Of a DNA stretch of 64,000 nt, positions 15,201-29,300 are shown piece after piece; position 1 is the stretch's first letter; each line of letters opens with the position of its first letter. Both the position numbers and the translations under genes were made by a program. The notes beneath the pieces are model-generated. The model was not told the DNA's origin, made no database searches, and was given only the letters and a program-made list of their open reading frames with translations. This stretch comes from Paralichthys olivaceus (Eukaryota; Chordata; Actinopteri; Pleuronectiformes; Paralichthyidae). The DNA lies in NCBI RefSeq assembly GCF_024713975.1, contig NC_091093.1, positions 16,427,501-16,491,500 of the forward strand. The letters are read 5' to 3'.

Positions 15201-17040
15201 CTCTAAAATCCTGGAAACTCGCTCTGTGTGTGGACATGAGGATAAAGTCTAAATCCAAAATATAAATGAAATACCATTCAGAATAAAAATGATTTAGATG
15301 TCTCATTTTTCATAGTGTGCAATTTCAAACGTCCTGTAGAAGTATTTTTTAACTAGGTACGACAGACAATTTAAGCCTCTGTCGCACAGAAAGACGCTGT
15401 GGAGTGTTTGGGGTTAGTTCAACTCAGCCTGCGTGTCTCCCCAATAATCTTCGGGCCGCTGAGAGCCGTGGAAGGTGGAGAGCTCCCAGTCCTCATGCTG
15501 CGGCCTGAGGGCTCAGGGCAGATCTGGGACTGATGTTGATAATGAGCAGAGGGATAAAGTAGAGTTATGGAGGTCTTATCACCCTGAGCCCCTGGGTCAC
15601 ACAGCAGTTCTGGTGGTCAGAGCTCCTTAATCATTACAAAATCACACAGCTCAACTCTGCAAACAGGTATTTGCTGTGAATGAAGAGCGGAGTCGGCAGG
15701 AAAACTGCATTTTGTCTCTCGAAAAAGGGCAATTGATCACCTTGGTATTATGCTGTCTAAGTGATGCTTGAAAACCTGTATCACCATTTTAGAACAGCAT
15801 ATTATGGACTTTAATGTACCTATTAATGTTATATAAGTTGTCCAAAGTATGGCTTGTAAAACATCATTAAATCATAAGGCAGTAACAGGGAGTCCAGAGG
15901 GCAGCATGGTTTGACATCTGGTCAGTTGAGCTTTATTAACGGCCCCTGGGTGATATCTGTGTTGGGCGCTGCACCCAGTCACATTGAGCTGTGTGGGGGT
16001 CAGAGAGGGAGACAGACGAGTGTGGTGTGGGGTTCACCAGACCTCAGGCAGTGATTTGTTGCATCAGACGGGAGTCAACCAGAATCTGTACAAATCACCT
16101 CAGTGGCACCAGTGACAAAACTTTGATTATCAGTGTGGGTGAAATGTTTCTTCTCCAGAGAGAGTCGTTTTTTATTTTACACATCCACTGCACACATGCT
16201 CTCAGATACATGGAGCCCACCTTTCCCTATTTAAGTCAGGGAAGGGCCCTGAGTTTGCTTATCTAATGAACTTAATCTACAATAATGAATGTTTAAGGTG
16301 TAGTTATTTTATTTATCTTTGACCTTCATCCGATCCTGAATTCCTGTATCCATCTTAAATAAACTGTAACTTCACTATTATTATTTTAGCAAACTATTGC
16401 AAACACTGAAGCAACCAACTCTGCAAGGAGAAAATTGAACACTTTGTCAACAAGCACCAACTTCTCCTATTATTCATTACTTTTTTAACTAAATTAATAA
16501 CCAGCATCACACAGATGACTGCTTAGAAATAGAACATTTGTTTTGAAAATTTAATTAAATGAAAATCAACAATAAATAAATGATATTTAGTCTTTATGTG
16601 ACTTCACCTTTCCCCTTAATAACTGGACGTACTACAAGGAGTTTTTAACTGGTTATGAAACGGCCTCATTTTAATTTTGCTGCCTCCTTTTTGAACAGCA
16701 AAGGAGACAATCAGGGAGAACACTGGCTATTTCTTTGACTATTCTCAGTGTCTGTGGTCGGGTCACCAGAGAGGTCAAACGTGAGTTGTTGTTTTTTTTT
16801 ATTCCTTCCAAAACAAATGCATTTGCTGTCCAGACCAAGATTTTTTGCGACAGCGATGGTGAAAACCAAAATAAACGAAAACTAGAAGTTCCTGGCGGGT
16901 CTTGAATTAAAATAAGAAAATAACCTGAACCAGGCAAAGATTATGATTCCCTGTCAGATTACCTCTCACTCAAATACAAGCAGCTCACTGGGGCCACACA
17001 TCAGCAGCCAAATCATGAAATCATAATAAAATAAACGGGG
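12231..17040. other. gene-free region
   Basis: No supported exon. 13780-13940 and 15420-15740 are less AT-rich and non-repetitive and could be conserved non-coding DNA. The rest, especially 14030-14850 and 16270-16680, is plain AT-rich sequence. The open frames are short and unrelated to known families. Confidence 0.35.
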
Positions 17041-17044
17041 TACC

Positions 17045-17545
17045 TTGGTTCAGATGAAGAACAGGAGGGTGAGCAGGTGTCCGGATATGACGTCGTCTCT
17101 CCCGCCTGAGCACAGGTAGGCTACTCTGAGTGTTAGCTGTTAGCTCATGACTCCTCCACAGTCTTTATTTAAACTTCACGGTTTCCTCCTTGAAAACAAT
17201 GAACTGTCACCTTCAGCGCTGTGTTGTGTTAGCTGCCGAATGCTAGGAGTCCATTCGCTTTGCTAATGAATGCTAACGGATAAACACTGCGGGCTAATGA
17301 GCTAACGTACGCATGAGAAGCTAATGCAAACAGAAATATGTCCAGCGGCTCACAGACAAAGTGCAGAAAGAACAACCTGACAAACACCGTCGTAGAAAAA
17401 CTACACTTTTGTTTGCGCAAACTTTACACGGGCTTTTTCCATCACGACTTAGTCAAGCGTCCACATCGCACTCTTACTCCACTTCCTGTCTCCGCACGTC
17501 TCTCAGTTACCACCGACCAATGAGAGAGCAGCATTACTCCTGATC
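17045..17545. promoter_or_regulatory. CpG-rich promoter-like segment, possible start of a minus-strand transcript
   Basis: A sharply CpG-enriched block inside an otherwise CpG-poor desert. Promoter-type words are a CCAAT box (17517-17521), an ETS/GABP-type CTTCCTGT (17482-17489), the palindrome GTTTGCGCAAAC (17411-17422, with a perfect C/EBP core TTGCGCAA) and a CRE-like TGACGTCG (17088-17095). Words of the GCTAAC/GCTAAT type recur about seven times between 17134 and 17325, as in many fish 5' UTRs. Read on the minus strand, the segment ends in a donor-like CCAAG|GTACCC at 17045/17044. A transcript leaving leftwards with a non-coding first exon is therefore plausible, but its gene identity is unknown. 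An opposite-strand donor-like CACAG|GTAGGC lies at 17115/17116. Small open frames here are not convincing as proteins. Confidence 0.45.
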
Positions 17546-20500
17546 TCTTACACTACTTCCTCTTACTGCAATCGACCCTTCACAATAAGACAAATAATCA
17601 ATTTTTTAAACGAGTTTAATACACTGTTATAATGGTTCATTAAAAATAGTTTTTTAACCATATTCAGGATTTGCTCTCTCTAAACCTATTAACACCATTT
17701 TATTACAATCTATGGACTTTGTAACCAAATTAAATATTTGTATTAAAAAATAATGAATTGTTTCTGAAATGTTTTTAATAATTGTAATTATTAAATTACA
17801 ATGCTCCCTCATTTTGAAATTAATATGCAAAAATTTAAAATTTCCAGTTAAACATCTGGACTACTGCACTGGAAGGTCCATCTATTCACTGGAGGATTCA
17901 AGCTTCCCCAAAGACGATGATTGGTTGCCAAACTATGTCACACATTGCTACTAAGTCCCAAAAATCATACTTGCATGTCTTACAGTGAGATTCAAGGTGA
18001 GCGAGCAGAAATACATTTTGCCACCTCTGCAATGAATTTTCAAAGATGCTTTGTTGTTCCACACTCAAACATCATTCTGCATAGAGATGGCCAAACATCA
18101 AAATAAGCTAAACATGTTTTGCATGGTGTGGGATCTATTGGTCAACCTCCTCAAGATCCAGAGAAAATTTAAGGTACTTCCCAACAAATGTGCAGTGTTG
18201 CACAATGCAGGGTTGAATTTGCTCCGGCTCTGCAGAGAACAAAGGTGTAACTTGTAGCAGAATTAGGCATGATCCCAGCCAAGATGAGACAAGCCAGTAT
18301 TGTCTTACCATTACTATTCTTACTCCAGGCCAACCGCAGACACTGCAGCTGATGAAAAGATTAATTGGAGCAGGTTAAACAGTCATTTGATACAGCAGGG
18401 TTTCATTTAATTATGTGTTTCAGGATTAAAACAGTATCAGCAGGCAGAATGGGTGACCGAACAGACTAATCACTAATGCTCCTCTTGTTAGGTAACTTTC
18501 TCTCACCCTTAAAATTTTTTTTAAAGAAATTTATATTTTTTACAACAAATGTAAAAAAACTTTCAGGGCTAAAGCCATAGAGCAGAGGTACATCATCATC
18601 TCTATGGCAACAGTGGTGAAAACAGGAGCAGGCCTCCACTTCTCCTCTCATGTCAGTATGTATCCCATTATGGTTGTACGGTGCGGACAGAAGAGCTCTG
18701 CCTGCTCGCCACAGCTTTATTTATTTTACTGTCTTTCATCTGCAAACCACCACCAATCTGATTCACAGGGAAATCCACTCTGTGTATCCCATAGGTGTCA
18801 TTTAGGATTGATTCCCTGGAATTAGCAGACGTCAAAGTGGAACCATGTGGTTGTCTGTCCGTCCATCCGTCTGTCCTGTGCCGACACCTGTGATAAAGCT
18901 CTTCAGACACAGAGAAATCACTGTCAGTGACTGTTAACACATTTGTTATGAAGCCCCTGATGGTTTAATTCTTGAGTGTCAGTCACTGTTAAGTACTGGG
19001 GACAGAAGTGATGACAAACAAGAGGGAAAAATCTCTATCATCAAAATTTTAGATACATTTTCAAGAGGTCTCCATGCTGATGCCAAATCAACTTTTTTCC
19101 TGTTTACTAAAAATTGAATGTAGCCTGTTCATGAATTTAAAACGTCCAAACGTGCAAACACACTCAGATCTTTTTCTACTTTTTTCTTGCTGAGAAAGCT
19201 CTGATGGAGATTTTTCTTTAGGAAGTTTGAGCTCCTCTGGTTCACACGACCTTTTCAGAACTACTGATAAACCAGTGTGAAGCCACTTTTAGCCAAGCAG
19301 AGGTCTGGGGTCGAACAGAGACGACTCCTTCATTTAAGATGTATATCACACACAGTGGCCAATCACTGATTAAATACAGCATCGTTAGTAGCATCTAGTA
19401 GCATCTACTTATTTAGATAAATGGCCGGTATGAACATGTGATCCCTGTAACCTGTTGGAGAAAACTAATAAGAATGGAGTGAACAGCAGGACCACCAACA
19501 CTGCTGAATTTGTTTCTGACAGTGTTTATCTTATGAGTCTGCACATCAGCACCGCACAAAAACACTGAACTCATCATAAAGTCCTTAAGTGGTTTTTCAC
19601 TTTAATCTTCTTTGCCAAATTCAAGAAGCTAAATTTAGCTACATTAAAGAGGCCACTTGCGTGAAAGAATTCATATAAAGAATGTTAGTTACATAACATT
19701 TTTTTTTATATTATTTTGTTGCCTGCTTGCTTAGCTGCATGCTCCTTTTTACAAAGGTTTGTAGATTCTTAGAGCGGCAGTGTAATTTCTGACTTGCACG
19801 TGTGAGTGTTCAGTACATCAAATTAAAACAGGTTAGGAGGAGAGCAGAAGAAATCTGGGTAAAGGCACCAACGACTGTTGCAACTTGGATTAAATGGAAA
19901 TTTACTGACGTAAATTTGCAAAATTATAATTTCCAAATTGCTCAAAATAACAGAAAAATGTGTTATGTAAAGTTATTTGTTTATTTTACAGTATGTAACA
20001 TACAACAGAGAAAAGGCTTGAACTATCACATTGAATATGATTATTGCACAAACCTCCTAGGTACATTAACACATTTATTATTTTATCGTGTAGGAAAAAT
20101 AATTTCGACATTATGTAGTTTTATTTAATCAGAAATTAAATCTGAACATGTACAGGAGACACAGGTTGGTTTATTTGTATTACTTCAATTCAAGCTTGTG
20201 TAAAACTAGTAATAACCACCATTCATGGATAAGTTCACTATCCAACTGACTGACACTGGTTTGACCAGAAAGGAAGCACAGTGCTGTCGACACAGGAGAG
20301 AACACATTGCTCGTAGAACAGATATTTATGTCGGATTTTAGAAGAATCAACCTCTTTATACAGTTCATACATTTTGGAAGACTTAAACATCTAAGACATC
20401 AATGAAAATTATGACTTCATTATAAGCTATAGTTATATTTTAATTTCCTACGTGCAGTTTTACATCTTTTTCCCTTCATCTAGTTAAAAGAGAGAGCGAG

Positions 20501-21779
20501 ACCAGGCTGACTGATCCAACATGAAACACCTGCCACCTGACCGATTCCTGAATCAAATTGCCCATAGCTACGACTCGAGCTCTGGCTTTTAAAAGAGCTA
20601 TTTCACCCTAATACAGTACATGGCCCATTACCAAATGGCCATTCATCACATTAACCCTGCATCTAGAGAGCTGCCAGTGTCTCCCGTCAGTACAGTGCCA
20701 CAGTGCTCTCTGTCTCCAGTCAGGACACACTTAGCAGCATGTCCACTTTGCCATGACTGTGTTTACCTCAGGAATACACAAATGCAGCCTGCCGCAGGCT
20801 CTATTAACGAAGCGAGCAGAAACCTCCTCTGATACACAATGTAGGCTGATTGACCCCCCCCCCTTGTGTTATACGCTGTATTGTATGTACATTATTTATC
20901 ATTTTGCAGGTTTCATGTGAAAAAGTACATTCATGAAAGGCAAGATTCTTTAGTTCATGATCTGATGATGAAGACACAACATTAAAGGTTGCTACTAGAG
21001 AGGATACAAATGCAACAATCAGTGCACGCTCATAAAAACACAGACAACTGTATTTTAAAAATTCACAAAAATAAACACTTTGGCCAAACCTTTAATTAGC
21101 TCGAAGCCGTGTGCTCTAACTGGAATTAAGGAGCTTCAGGCCCGGCTGTGGTGAGCCTGATTACTTAATAATATGGTGATAAACACAACTATCAATCAAA
21201 GCCTCTGACAGGACTTACAATTCAGGAGAGATCAGCCAAAATAAGAGCCGCTGACTCTCTCATTGTGGCGGTGTGTATGGGGGTGGGTAACAGGATACTC
21301 GATATACACTCGGCAATGAAGTTACTTGCACCATTGAATGACGGGAAGAAATAAAGTGTCACTTTTATTTACAGAGCGTAGCTGTAGTGACTACAGCTGC
21401 TGTCTCTCAAAAAACAATGGTTGTGCAATCTGCAAGTGTCTCAAGGGGGAGGACAGCGATGACAACATGTTTGAAACGCTGGTCGAGGCATCAGTAAATA
21501 CATCTACAGTACATAGAGCATCACGTCCTGCAGAGCACAACCCAACGTGTCCAGTGTTGATCATGCAGCAGTGATACAGTACGAACAGTCACATGAATAA
21601 TAAACACATTTTATGACACAATAAATTATCTTAATAATATATGATATATAAAAAAAATTTAAACCAACGTTACATATCCATTATTGTCAATATAAACTGT
21701 TGCATTCTTTTTATTATTAAAATGCTGAAAATTGAATTGCAGATGGCAAAGATTCTCCTTGCTTTTTTTTTTTTTTTCA
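17546..21779. other. gene-free region
   Basis: No exon recognised. 20510-20830 (with 'ggcccattaccaaatggcca') and 21060-21270 look non-repetitive and possibly constrained; the second is listed separately. The 108-aa frame at 19802-20128 lies in AT-rich DNA and resembles nothing I know. Confidence 0.35.
21060..21270. promoter_or_regulatory. candidate conserved non-coding element with FOX, homeodomain and TCF words
   Basis: The block contains AAAATAAACAC (forkhead-type core), 'cctttaattagctcg' (TAATTA core) and 'actatcaatcaaagcc' (ATCAAAG, a TCF/LEF-type word), with no tandem repeat and no coding potential. It is 12 kb upstream of foxf1. The motif words are seen directly; enhancer function is inferred. 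Confidence 0.3.
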
Positions 21780-21989
21780 ACCAAGGACTCTACAAAACAG
21801 AATATATTCCGGGGACCCCCTCATGGATGGCCCTTGGAATATATTTGTGAACAAACAAGAGAAATGTAGTAGACATAGAAATACAGAACACAGAATACCA
21901 ACATATGATGATCATTTTAGTGGATGAATCTGGAAACTTCCACTTCACAGACTCTCAGGGGTCCATGGACCCCGATTTGAGAACCACTG
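21780..21989 (-). mobile_element. hAT-type DNA transposon fragment
   Basis: The right edge reads 'gatttgagaaccactg', which is the reverse complement of the same hAT-type terminal repeat seen at 12144. Interior sequence includes 'ggggaccccctcatggatgg'. The left terminal repeat is not recognisable, so this is a truncated non-autonomous remnant without transposase. Confidence 0.5.
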
Positions 21990-23439
21990 GTTTAAGGAAC
22001 CCTAAACACCATGTCTATGTCTTTAATATAATCTCAGTCTAACTCCTACCCAAGGCCTTTATTTTATCTTAACTTTATTTCAGGATATCTTACCAACTTA
22101 AATGTTTTCTGCTTTTATAAATGTTTTTTCATAAAAACCGGTATCAATGAAGTGTTTGGGACGCTTGTTTTCTTACTTCCATAAAATCCACTGAAATAAA
22201 ATATAAAACATCATAATACCGACTCAACTCTTAGAATTATATGAACTTTTCTTAAATATAGTTTAGCTTGAGTAATACATATACCAGTAATAAACATAAT
22301 GCCAGACATAAAATAACATATATGTCTATGTAGCTTTTGAATGAGATCATAGGAAGGTTTTAAAATTTTAAACATAATAAACTTTATTCAAGTATTTTAA
22401 ATCTTGATTTTATTATTATACATTTATGATGATTAAAAAAAACTTATTAGTATTTTTTTTTTATGTTGGAGAACCTGAATGGATTCACAGCTTTTTACTG
22501 AAACAAAGTTACTTTCAGTATAATTGCTAGAGCCTTGTGATTTTTGTAATTTAGAAATGTTTATTTGATAGATGCCCTCCCTTTAGACGAGAAACATTCA
22601 GAAAAGGTTTCAAGATTAAATCAACTGAAAAGCGTTTTCTTGAAAAAAAAAAAAAAAAAAAACTTGTGTGGAGATACAGGTTTTCCCTCTATGACAGTTA
22701 CATGTGCATTTTCCCTCACTTGATTATCAAGGATTTTGTCAAATTTAATTAATAGACAACTTTCTAGATGAATTATTATTATTATCAGTTTAAATAATAA
22801 TGAGTATGACGCGATGCACTCACATACTGTAAATGTAACAGTAACACAGTAGCTTAATTCGCTTCCGTTTGAGTTGCCTTTTCCTTGACAGTCCACAGCC
22901 CTGATTTCCTCTTGGTTCAAAGTCTTAGCAGCAGAGAAAAGGTGAAATAAATTTGGGTTGTGCAGAGGTAAATCACGGCAGCGCTCAGGGACTGCAGCTA
23001 TTCTCTGTCACCTCGCCACTTTTAGCAGACCGTGGCTGATTTCCTTCCTTGCGTGACTCCGGAGTATAAACACACAGCCAGAGTGACTCATCACTATTTC
23101 TCACTTCCATGGTCTGATATAAACACAAGGAGAGGTCAGGGGTCGTTTTGAGGTGGTGAGTGGGTAGGTGGGGGGCCACTATGTCTCCCCATAAGACATC
23201 TTCCATTCTCCAAAGAATTCACAGCTTCCTGTGGCCAAAGCCGCAGGCCTGCCCACTCCAGCCTAGAGAAAGAGAAACACAGTTAGAAAGAGGGAGAGGG
23301 AGAGACAGACAATTTGGATGATAGATTACCTTCTATGCCCACTGCTCTTCACCAAAATGGAAAGAATGCAGTCGTGATGAGCCTGTTATCGCTTTTCCCC
23401 CAGACAGGACGAGAGAACGAGTGATGGTTGGAGACAAGA

Positions 23440-23620
23440 TGGAGGGGATAATGTTGGATTCTATTGCGTGGCATAAATTACCTTCTGTTTTATCTTGTGG
23501 CAAATTGATTTATACGTTGAGAAACCTTGTTTATATAAACCTGCCGACCTGTCTATTAGGCCGATTGGCATTTTATAAAAATGGGAGTGTGTTAGTCCTG
23601 ATCATCACGCTGCCCTCTTG
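23440..23620. promoter_or_regulatory. candidate conserved non-coding element
   Basis: Non-repetitive sequence with 'attgcgtggcataaattacc', 'tgttttatcttgtggcaaat' (a TTATCT GATA-type word) and 'ttgatttatacgttgag' (a HOX-type TTTATAC word). It contrasts with simple purine-rich DNA just upstream at 23280-23310. No coding signature. Function is inferred. Confidence 0.3.
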
Positions 23621-26323
23621 AGTCCTGAGTTATTGCAGGGGTAGTCAGTGGAAGGGAGGGATAGCCACTTCCTCTCAGGCCCCAATCTGAAGAAGGGCCA
23701 AATACAGTGCAACATCAATCACTTTGCACTCCACAGCTTTCCCACTACCATTGTTATAGAGCAGAGCAACGGAAAGGAGGCCGGTAGCAGGTGGAAATTA
23801 AAAGCCCTTTGACTACTATAGGGTAAGATTCCTCCCAAAATCGACACAACATTTACACAAGCCAAAGAGAGCAGCGTGTGGCTGCCAGCACCAGCGTGGA
23901 CATACACACACACACACACACAAATATTTAGTCTCCTCTGATACATGAACTAGTCTGTGTCTGCAGCCATGTACAGACACATAAACCAAACTTATACACA
24001 CCTATTACACACAATGCAGCCATGGACACACGCATGTAAATGTACACAGACACAAAGACACAGGTGGACTCATGTATGCCCTATTATTATCATTATGGAC
24101 AAACAAAATCACAAGCATAGTATTTTTCCCTTTCCCCTTCCCAATAATATACAGCCAGCTGCACTGCTCATTGAAATGAGATTAAAATGTGGTTTATTGC
24201 AATCAAGTCAGCGACTCCTGCTGCAGATGGAAACATGATTATTTTCTGGGATGTGAATGAGTATGAAGAGAGAATGTGTCCTGAAGAGACGCAGCATCTG
24301 TAGTTTTGTGAAATTATTATATTTTTTTCTGTCAGCCAGACACAGTTTGCCACAAACGTCAAAGCCCTTACCCACAGAGTCATAACTCAGTCTAATGAAA
24401 ACACACAAACGTACACACACTTCTACATTAGTTAATGTACCCTTGACAACTGAGATTTCATCCATTTTGAAGAAAAGCTTCTGATTGCTTTTTATTTTGA
24501 TGTTATGTTATTTATATTGAAACATTAAGGTAATCACCATCTGTAGCCAAAGCAGAATGACTTTCTGTTTTATAGATCTGCCATGAGTCAAACTAATAAT
24601 CCATTGCTACACTGTTTTACGTTTGACATTCAGGCATTAATCCTCAATGAGTTTTAATGAAATTTGTGCAGGATAAAGTTCGACTGATAATAGTCAAGTC
24701 TTACCTCATGACCAGACACATGGCATCTAGTGACATCACAGTAGAGGGGATGAGTTGAAGTCAGGAAGTGTCTCACAGGCAGCTGCAGGCAAAATGTCTA
24801 TAAGATAAGAGGGACACTTTATTGTTACCTAGGACTTTCTGATTATTAATCAAATGCAACATTTGGCCCAGTGAAAATCAGACTTAAATTAACCCATACC
24901 TTTTGCTCTCTGTTCATTATCTATTGTCACTAGACCAAAAACATTTACCAGTTCTATTAAAAGTCTCTTTATACTTTTGTAACTTCATTAATATGCTACA
25001 TGGTTTTAATATGTGCTGTTTTATTATTTTGTAAACAGCTCAACATATGCAAATACATTTAACACAGAAAATGAAGCATTGCTTACAATTTCAAACAACT
25101 TAAAGTAAATGCCCAGCAAGTCAGATTGTGTGAAATTAACAGATACATTCAACAACTTCCACACAATACAGTGACTTTCTCCTCCTCTCCAACCTCTGAC
25201 TGGCTCTTCCTTCATGCTTTGCTAACATCTACATTATTTTTGACTCTCAGTCTCGGCCCCGTCCTCTCATGTCTTTCCCTGGCACTGCCCGCCTCACCCA
25301 CCACACCTCTCCCACATCTGTGCTCTTTCTCCGCTCCTCTCTTCACTCGGGATCATAGGCTAAAACCTGGCAGGATCACTGTCACATGATGCCCATGCGT
25401 GTGATGCTTCACTGGGACCCCCCTCCACTCAGGAAATGCTCTCGGCCTTTTTCCCACCCTAGTGTTCCGCTGTGGAGAGCCGGGCATTACAACCGAATCC
25501 AGTTACCATCCCAGAGCATTCCTGACTGATTCCAACCACTGGCCTGGCTTTGGGTTCCCACAGACAATGAGGATATGCCCTCATTTCAGACCGACTGGAG
25601 CGCTGGGTATCTAGTTGTGAACTACCGAGCTGTTTATGGCAGGACAGGGGAGTTTGAGCTCCACAATAGACAATTACCAAGCCCACTCACCCCCCTCCCC
25701 TTCATTCAATTTGTGGTTTGTCTGTAGGTGGGTTCGGTTGTGTGCAGATTAAAAATAGCCAGGCCATTCCAGACAAAAACTGCATGGGACATGGAACACA
25801 CATTGCACAAATGATATCTCCCATTGTGGTGGACTGTTTGGGAATTCTTAATTGCTTTTTCCGAAGCAGCCTGCCACAGGAAAATCCCCCTTCAGAGTAA
25901 AGAAAAAAAGGGTTGGTGAGCTGCATGTAAACACCATACATATTATGTAAACACGCGTGTAAACACATACGTACAAACCCATGTCGCCCTATATGCACCC
26001 ATCAAACTGCCATCAGGGCAAAATCAAAAGGGGCTAACCTGCAGCAGAGCCGGTTGTGGCCTGCGTCTGCCCTCCCTCTCTCTTTTGTGTTCTCCACTGT
26101 GGTTTCTGCTTCAACTCTTATTATTGATGTCTCTCCCTGCATCACACAGACCATGATGGAGCAGCCCTGGGAGGTGTGCAGGGCTGCAGGGTGGGGCACC
26201 AAACAGGCTCCCACTCACTGTGTGGGACCGACTCTTCTTAGAAAGGCCACAGTAGAGCACAGAGGCGCAGTGAAGCAGAGCGCCAAAGAAGTGTCTAAAG
26301 GAAAGTCTCCTTGTGTGTTTTGG

Positions 26324-26333
26324 CCTTATATGG
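26324..26333. promoter_or_regulatory. perfect CArG box (SRF-type site)
   Basis: CCTTATATGG matches CC(A/T)6GG exactly. It sits in a non-repetitive, GC-balanced block (26100-26420) about 6.7 kb upstream of foxf1. SRF-CArG elements drive smooth-muscle genes and foxf1 acts in visceral mesoderm, so a role in foxf1 control is plausible but unproven. Confidence 0.35.
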
Positions 26334-29300
26334 CAGCAATGCACAATGGTTTTTATCTAAACCCTTCTGTCATGAATGCGCTGTACCTGGAGAGGTGGCC
26401 ACACAAAACTGCATTCACTTCTAAAACAAAGTGAGGTTGTATATCAATTTAATATAATGAATTGCATCAGAATTGAAATACAGATTTACTTTTAGGATTT
26501 TTTTTAATTCTACATCATGATAGAATCATTAAAATACACTCTAGAGAAATAGATGCTTAATATGATCTATAAATCCAACAGTGTTTGAATATTCAACATC
26601 AAATTTAAATGAAGCCTTAAAAAAAGAGTTTCCCTGCGATCTCAGAATAACATCCAGTGTTATCCATGTTTCTCAAGACCACACAACACAACAATGGAAA
26701 CTTTAAATTTAAGCGATGTCGAATATTTAATATTTAGTATGAATAACTGTCATTAACTTGGATGATCACACACACCAGGGATTTTTTTAATGCCTGCCAA
26801 AGTCTGATATTTTATATTTTTAGACATTTAATCATTCTTATGTTACATTTCATAAATTGTAATATTATAAATAAACCAATAAATTAATTAAAATCTCCAA
26901 CAATTCATTTCATCGTAACATTCTAGCAATATCGCTTATATAGTTTTTATACATTTCACCAAATTGGCTTTAATTCAGCCATTAAAAACCAACTCTGAAT
27001 CCACAAACACCTTTTTGTTCACGCATCAACATTAGAGTCAAAGCTTGAAGTAATTCATATTTGCACATTTTTATTGCTTTAATATTTTTTCTCCGCGCTT
27101 TGTGTGTCTTTCCTCCTATTTTACACAAAACGTAGGTTGCCAACTCACTGAAAATACCAATTTTCTGCAAACAGTCTATTTAAATAGGTATTTAAAATTA
27201 TGGAACATTTTCCCTGCAAGTGCTAACCACATTGGGACAGTTTGGAATGTGTAAAACCTCTGGACCTGCCAAATCCTCCCCACTGCTGTCCTTCATGTCA
27301 AATTATGTGGTCCAGCCTATGATCACAAAATAAACCAGAAGAATTTTACATTGACTATAGGCCTTTATTCTTTTTTCCCCATTGTCTGAAAGGTTTTCTT
27401 CTCAACATGAGACTGTCAAAAGGAGCCGATTTTGAAAACCAAGCCAAATCTGCTTTAATGTTTAACAAGTGAAATAAGTGAATGCAGAAATGGTAATCTG
27501 ACTATTTTGAGTGGACTATCTTTAATTTGACAATAGCTCACCAGAGACTGGTGAGGGAGGATTCTCACTATATCATTAATGACTCATGTGTTTTACGATG
27601 AGCTCCATTTCTGAAGCACTGTGGCTGTTGTTAACCAAAAATACACTCATATTTTCTGCGCTGAATTGTTCATAATAGAAGAAACAAATGTCAAAAAGCA
27701 AACGACCTACAGCTACTGATAATTGTATCCCTGCTGCAGAACAAGGTCTGAATTTGGTTTGGATTAGATAGTTTACAGTATGTATCATATCTAAATGATT
27801 TTATTTTTAATTATAAACATAACTGAAGAGCTACATTTAAATGTGTGGAAATATGAAAAAATAAAATCCAATACTGTCAATGATCAGCTATAAGCTGCTT
27901 TATTGGCCATTGCTGATACTGCAGGTGTGCAGCAGAGTCATGGGATGTGACAAGTACATTTTTCCAATGGGAAGCATTCAGTTATTAAATTAAAAATATT
28001 AACGTTTTAAAATGATGAATGTAAAATGTACCGCAATGTATAAAATAATATATAGAGGGGACATATATGGTGATGTTGAACCGGTCCAAACATTTTTGGC
28101 ATCAGTGGATGTGCGATGAAGTCCTTGTATCAAGTAAATGTTAAATTACAAAGGCACTATCTGGATTTAAGAGATATTTTAAAACGAAAAATAACAGTTC
28201 TGTATTTTAAAATAACTGAGTTCAGGTGAATAAACACCTTCCTCTTCCCCCCAGGCTGCAGCACCTGCGACATGAGGCACAGCCTGGAAAGATGGGCTGA
28301 TATTTATTCCTGGTTTCCTGAATTTTCCTGTTACCTGAAGCTGCGTGAGGCCAGTGTTGTGCTCAAGGACACTTCGGTAGTGTGGACGTCTGCAGACCAG
28401 TTATCTCTATTATTTCTCCATATTTCCATACCACACATGCACATTGCATGGAAGTAAATATTTAACAGATGAATACATGTGGGAGTCTGCGCCAGGGAAC
28501 TACTTTAATTTGCGCCTGTACATACAACAAGGCACCGGACAGATATCTCGCCAGGGAGATTAAAAAGCCATAGCGCGCACTTGTGCTGTGGCTGATTACT
28601 GGAGAGGGTGGTGCCCATCAGGCGCGCTTCAGACTCATGGAGCGGCCCAGTGCGCGCAATCAGCGGTCTGTGAGCAATCCCGTCCTTTCCCGTTCACATA
28701 AACACCACTTCAACGAAAATATACACGGCCACCTACAGCGCAGGGAAAGTGATGAGGGGGTGCCCACCTCTCCATGTTACACTGTTTTCAATTAACGCGA
28801 CAAAGCTGTCTGAAGCGCAGGCGACACTGCAGACACCCAGAGCCAGATGAGTCCACTCCAATTAGGATTCACATCAGAGTCATTCACTGCACAGACAGAC
28901 AGAGACACTAAAATATCTCGTTCACACTTAAATGTCTCTTTAAAAACATGTCATACATTTCTATAAATAGGATTAATGTATTTTCTTGTTGTAGGTAAGA
29001 AGTGTTGTGTAAAATCGTCGTTAAAAACCACGTATGTTCATTTCAGGATTCTTGTGATATAAAGAGGAGATAAAACAGCAGCAGAGGTTTTTTTTATATA
29101 ACACCATTTTTTTAATGTTCTGATAAAACTGACAGCTTGTCGCCTCACAGAGAGTTGTTTACATTGTTTGCATACTTGTCTCTCCCACTTTAAATCATGC
29201 ATAAAAAAGATAAAAATAAAAACAGACAAATCTAGGTGTTGTATAGGCCTTTAAAAATTATATTTTACCATCCAATTCAAAATATTTAGCAGCCTCTGTG

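Noticed and set aside
26054..26434. 126-aa plus-strand open frame in the upstream desert
   Set aside because: Not recognisable. The same block reads better as non-coding regulatory DNA with a CArG box.
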